From assembly GCA_027486415.1 (NCBI GenBank), contig JAIXPC010000008.1, positions 62,001 to 126,000 on the forward strand: a DNA stretch of 64,000 nt. Direction: 5' to 3'. The notes under the pieces were generated by a model. That model did not search any database. It was not told where the DNA came from and worked only from the letters and a program-made list of their open reading frames with translations. The number at the start of each line of letters is the position of its first letter. The stretch's first letter is position 1. Of this stretch, positions 63,373 through 64,000 are shown piece by piece. Made by a program: the position numbers and the translations under genes. Source of the DNA: Sphingomonadales bacterium (GTDB lineage Bacteria > Pseudomonadota > Alphaproteobacteria > Sphingomonadales > Sphingomonadaceae).

Positions 63373-64000
63373 CTGCAATTGCATATAATGAACGTGGGGC
63401 AGCGGTCGTGATCGGCGCTGGCGATGCCACTGGCGGCGCTGTGTCTGCGGCGTTTGCCAGAACCGGGCTCACCGCTGTCCCGGTGCGGCGATCGGCTGAC
63501 CCGTTGCGCCCGCTGGCTGACCGGATCGTGCAGGCAGGCGGCCAATGCGTGCCCATTGCTGGCGACGCCCGCGATGAAGAGGCGATGATCGCACTGTTCG
63601 ACCGGGTGGAGCGCGAGATCGGGCCGGTGGAGGTGCTGGTGTTCAACATCGGTGCCAATTCGCCGATGCCAGTTCTGGACGAAACCGTGCGCCGCTATCG
63701 CAAGATCTGGGAGATGTGCGCGCTCGCCGGCTTCATCACGGGCCGCGAGGCGGCGCGGCGGATGGTGGCGCGCGGGCGGGGCACCATCATCTTCACCGGG
63801 GCGACCGCATCGCTGCGCGGTTCGGCCGGATTTGCCGGCTTTTCGGGCGGCAAGTTCGCGCTGCGGAGCCTGGCGCAGGCGATGGCGCGGGAGCTGGGGC
63901 CAAAGGGCATCCATGTCGTCCATGCGATCATTGATGGCGCCATCGACACCGATTTCATCCGCAGCAATTTCCCCGACCGGTACGCGCTGAAGGACGAGGA
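63369..64000 (+). CDS. SDR-family oxidoreductase with Phe in place of the catalytic Tyr (3' end outside window)
   Basis: The frame runs from ATG 63369 off the right edge, 210 residues seen. It is a classical SDR: cofactor loop VVIGAGDATGG (14-23), NIGAN at 93-97, catalytic Ser148 in TGATASLRG, and Lys162 in the active-site segment AGFAGFSGGKFALRSLA. The position of the usual catalytic Tyr (YxxxK) holds Phe158. The stop codon lies outside, so length is unknown. It is coupled to marR (ATGA). Confidence 0.88.
   Translation, partial: MTAIAYNERGAAVVIGAGDATGGAVSAAFARTGLTAVPVRRSADPLRPLADRIVQAGGQCVPIAGDARDEEAMIALFDRVEREIGPVEVLVFNIGANSPMPVLDETVRRYRKIWEMCALAGFITGREAARRMVARGRGTIIFTGATASLRGSAGFAGFSGGKFALRSLAQAMARELGPKGIHVVHAIIDGAIDTDFIRSNFPDRYALKDE
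63373..63383. promoter_or_regulatory. Second copy of the MarR palindrome core, inside the SDR start
   Basis: CTGCAATTGCA at 63373-63383 repeats 11 of the 12 bases of the palindrome upstream of marR and lies in codons 2-5 of the SDR gene. If it is a true MarR site, it would act as a downstream operator or roadblock. Confidence 0.5.

Noticed and set aside
63384-63389. TATAAT directly after the second palindrome in the SDR start
   Set aside because: It matches a perfect -10 box but there is no -35 at 15-19 bp, and it lies inside the coding sequence, so it is probably chance.
1-64000. Mobile elements, CRISPR arrays or prophage genes
   Set aside because: No transposase, integrase, phage structural gene, direct repeat/spacer array or target-site duplication was seen; the only repeats are short hairpins and the in-gene FG-GAP array.

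Overview
The window is a 64 kb piece of a high-GC alphaproteobacterial chromosome, most likely a sphingomonad (Sphingomonadales). Support comes from the GC-rich coding style, the DUF2312/GapR and DUF1244 genes beside pyruvate kinase, the yebC-ruvCAB block, DUF1489, an IF-1 with a basic C-terminal tail, and the many 4-nt (ATGA/GTGA) or 1-nt (TGATG) stop/start overlaps. The genus cannot be fixed from this sequence. Genes fill nearly all of it and no gene-free stretch exceeds 300 bases. I see no rRNA operon, CRISPR array, prophage, transposase or integrase, and one tRNA (tRNA-Pro-CGG).

Layout. 1-7.2 kb: the end of an RluA-type pseudouridine synthase, an RpiR-type regulator, an exported amidohydrolase/penicillin-acylase pair, galE, tRNA-Pro and a ferredoxin-NADP-reductase-like flavoprotein. 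7.2-13.7 kb: a GNAT enzyme, lepA, a 1082-residue secreted RTX/FG-GAP repeat protein with its own promoter, and gpmA. 13.7-19 kb: glnK-amt, a DUF2007/flavin-split-barrel pair, tldD, a secreted protease-like protein and a zinc-finger protein, all on the minus strand. 19-24 kb: a TonB-dependent receptor, a lone ABC ATPase and nadB. 24-33 kb (minus): a GGDEF/EAL membrane protein, leuC, a cysteine-desulfurase-like protein, ruvB-ruvA-ruvC, an NTF2-like secreted protein and yebC. 33-38 kb: ybjQ-like, the medium and small subunits of a molybdenum hydroxylase, GST, GapR, DUF1244, pyk, a HAD phosphatase and rpmJ. 38-43 kb: a coupled DUF4136 / M14 carboxypeptidase / formylglycine-generating-enzyme cluster, a PaaG-like protein and a zinc alcohol dehydrogenase. 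43-50 kb: xseB-ispA-coaD-ppi-queA-gre, two unknown membrane proteins, mgtE-DUF1489 and a GntR regulator. 50-58 kb: enoyl-CoA hydratase/thiolase, DUF1254 with a ThDP enzyme, the glutathione-dependent formaldehyde pathway (frmA-frmB) and infA. 58-64 kb: DUF192 with a double cold-shock protein, then coxG-xdhC-molybdenum cofactor fusion, a MarR regulator and a truncated SDR.

How the genes fit together. Most of the window is core housekeeping: recombination repair, translation, glycolysis, isoprenoid, CoA, queuosine and NAD synthesis, and nitrogen sensing. The accessory interest is in four places: the RTX/FG-GAP protein; the molybdenum-hydroxylase parts, which are split into two places without a catalytic large subunit; the peptidase/formylglycine-enzyme cluster without a sulfatase; and the MarR-SDR unit, where an 11-base palindromic sequence occurs both in the marR promoter and at the SDR start, and the SDR has Phe in place of its catalytic Tyr. 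No single locus can be declared a new system from the sequence alone; these are the best candidates.
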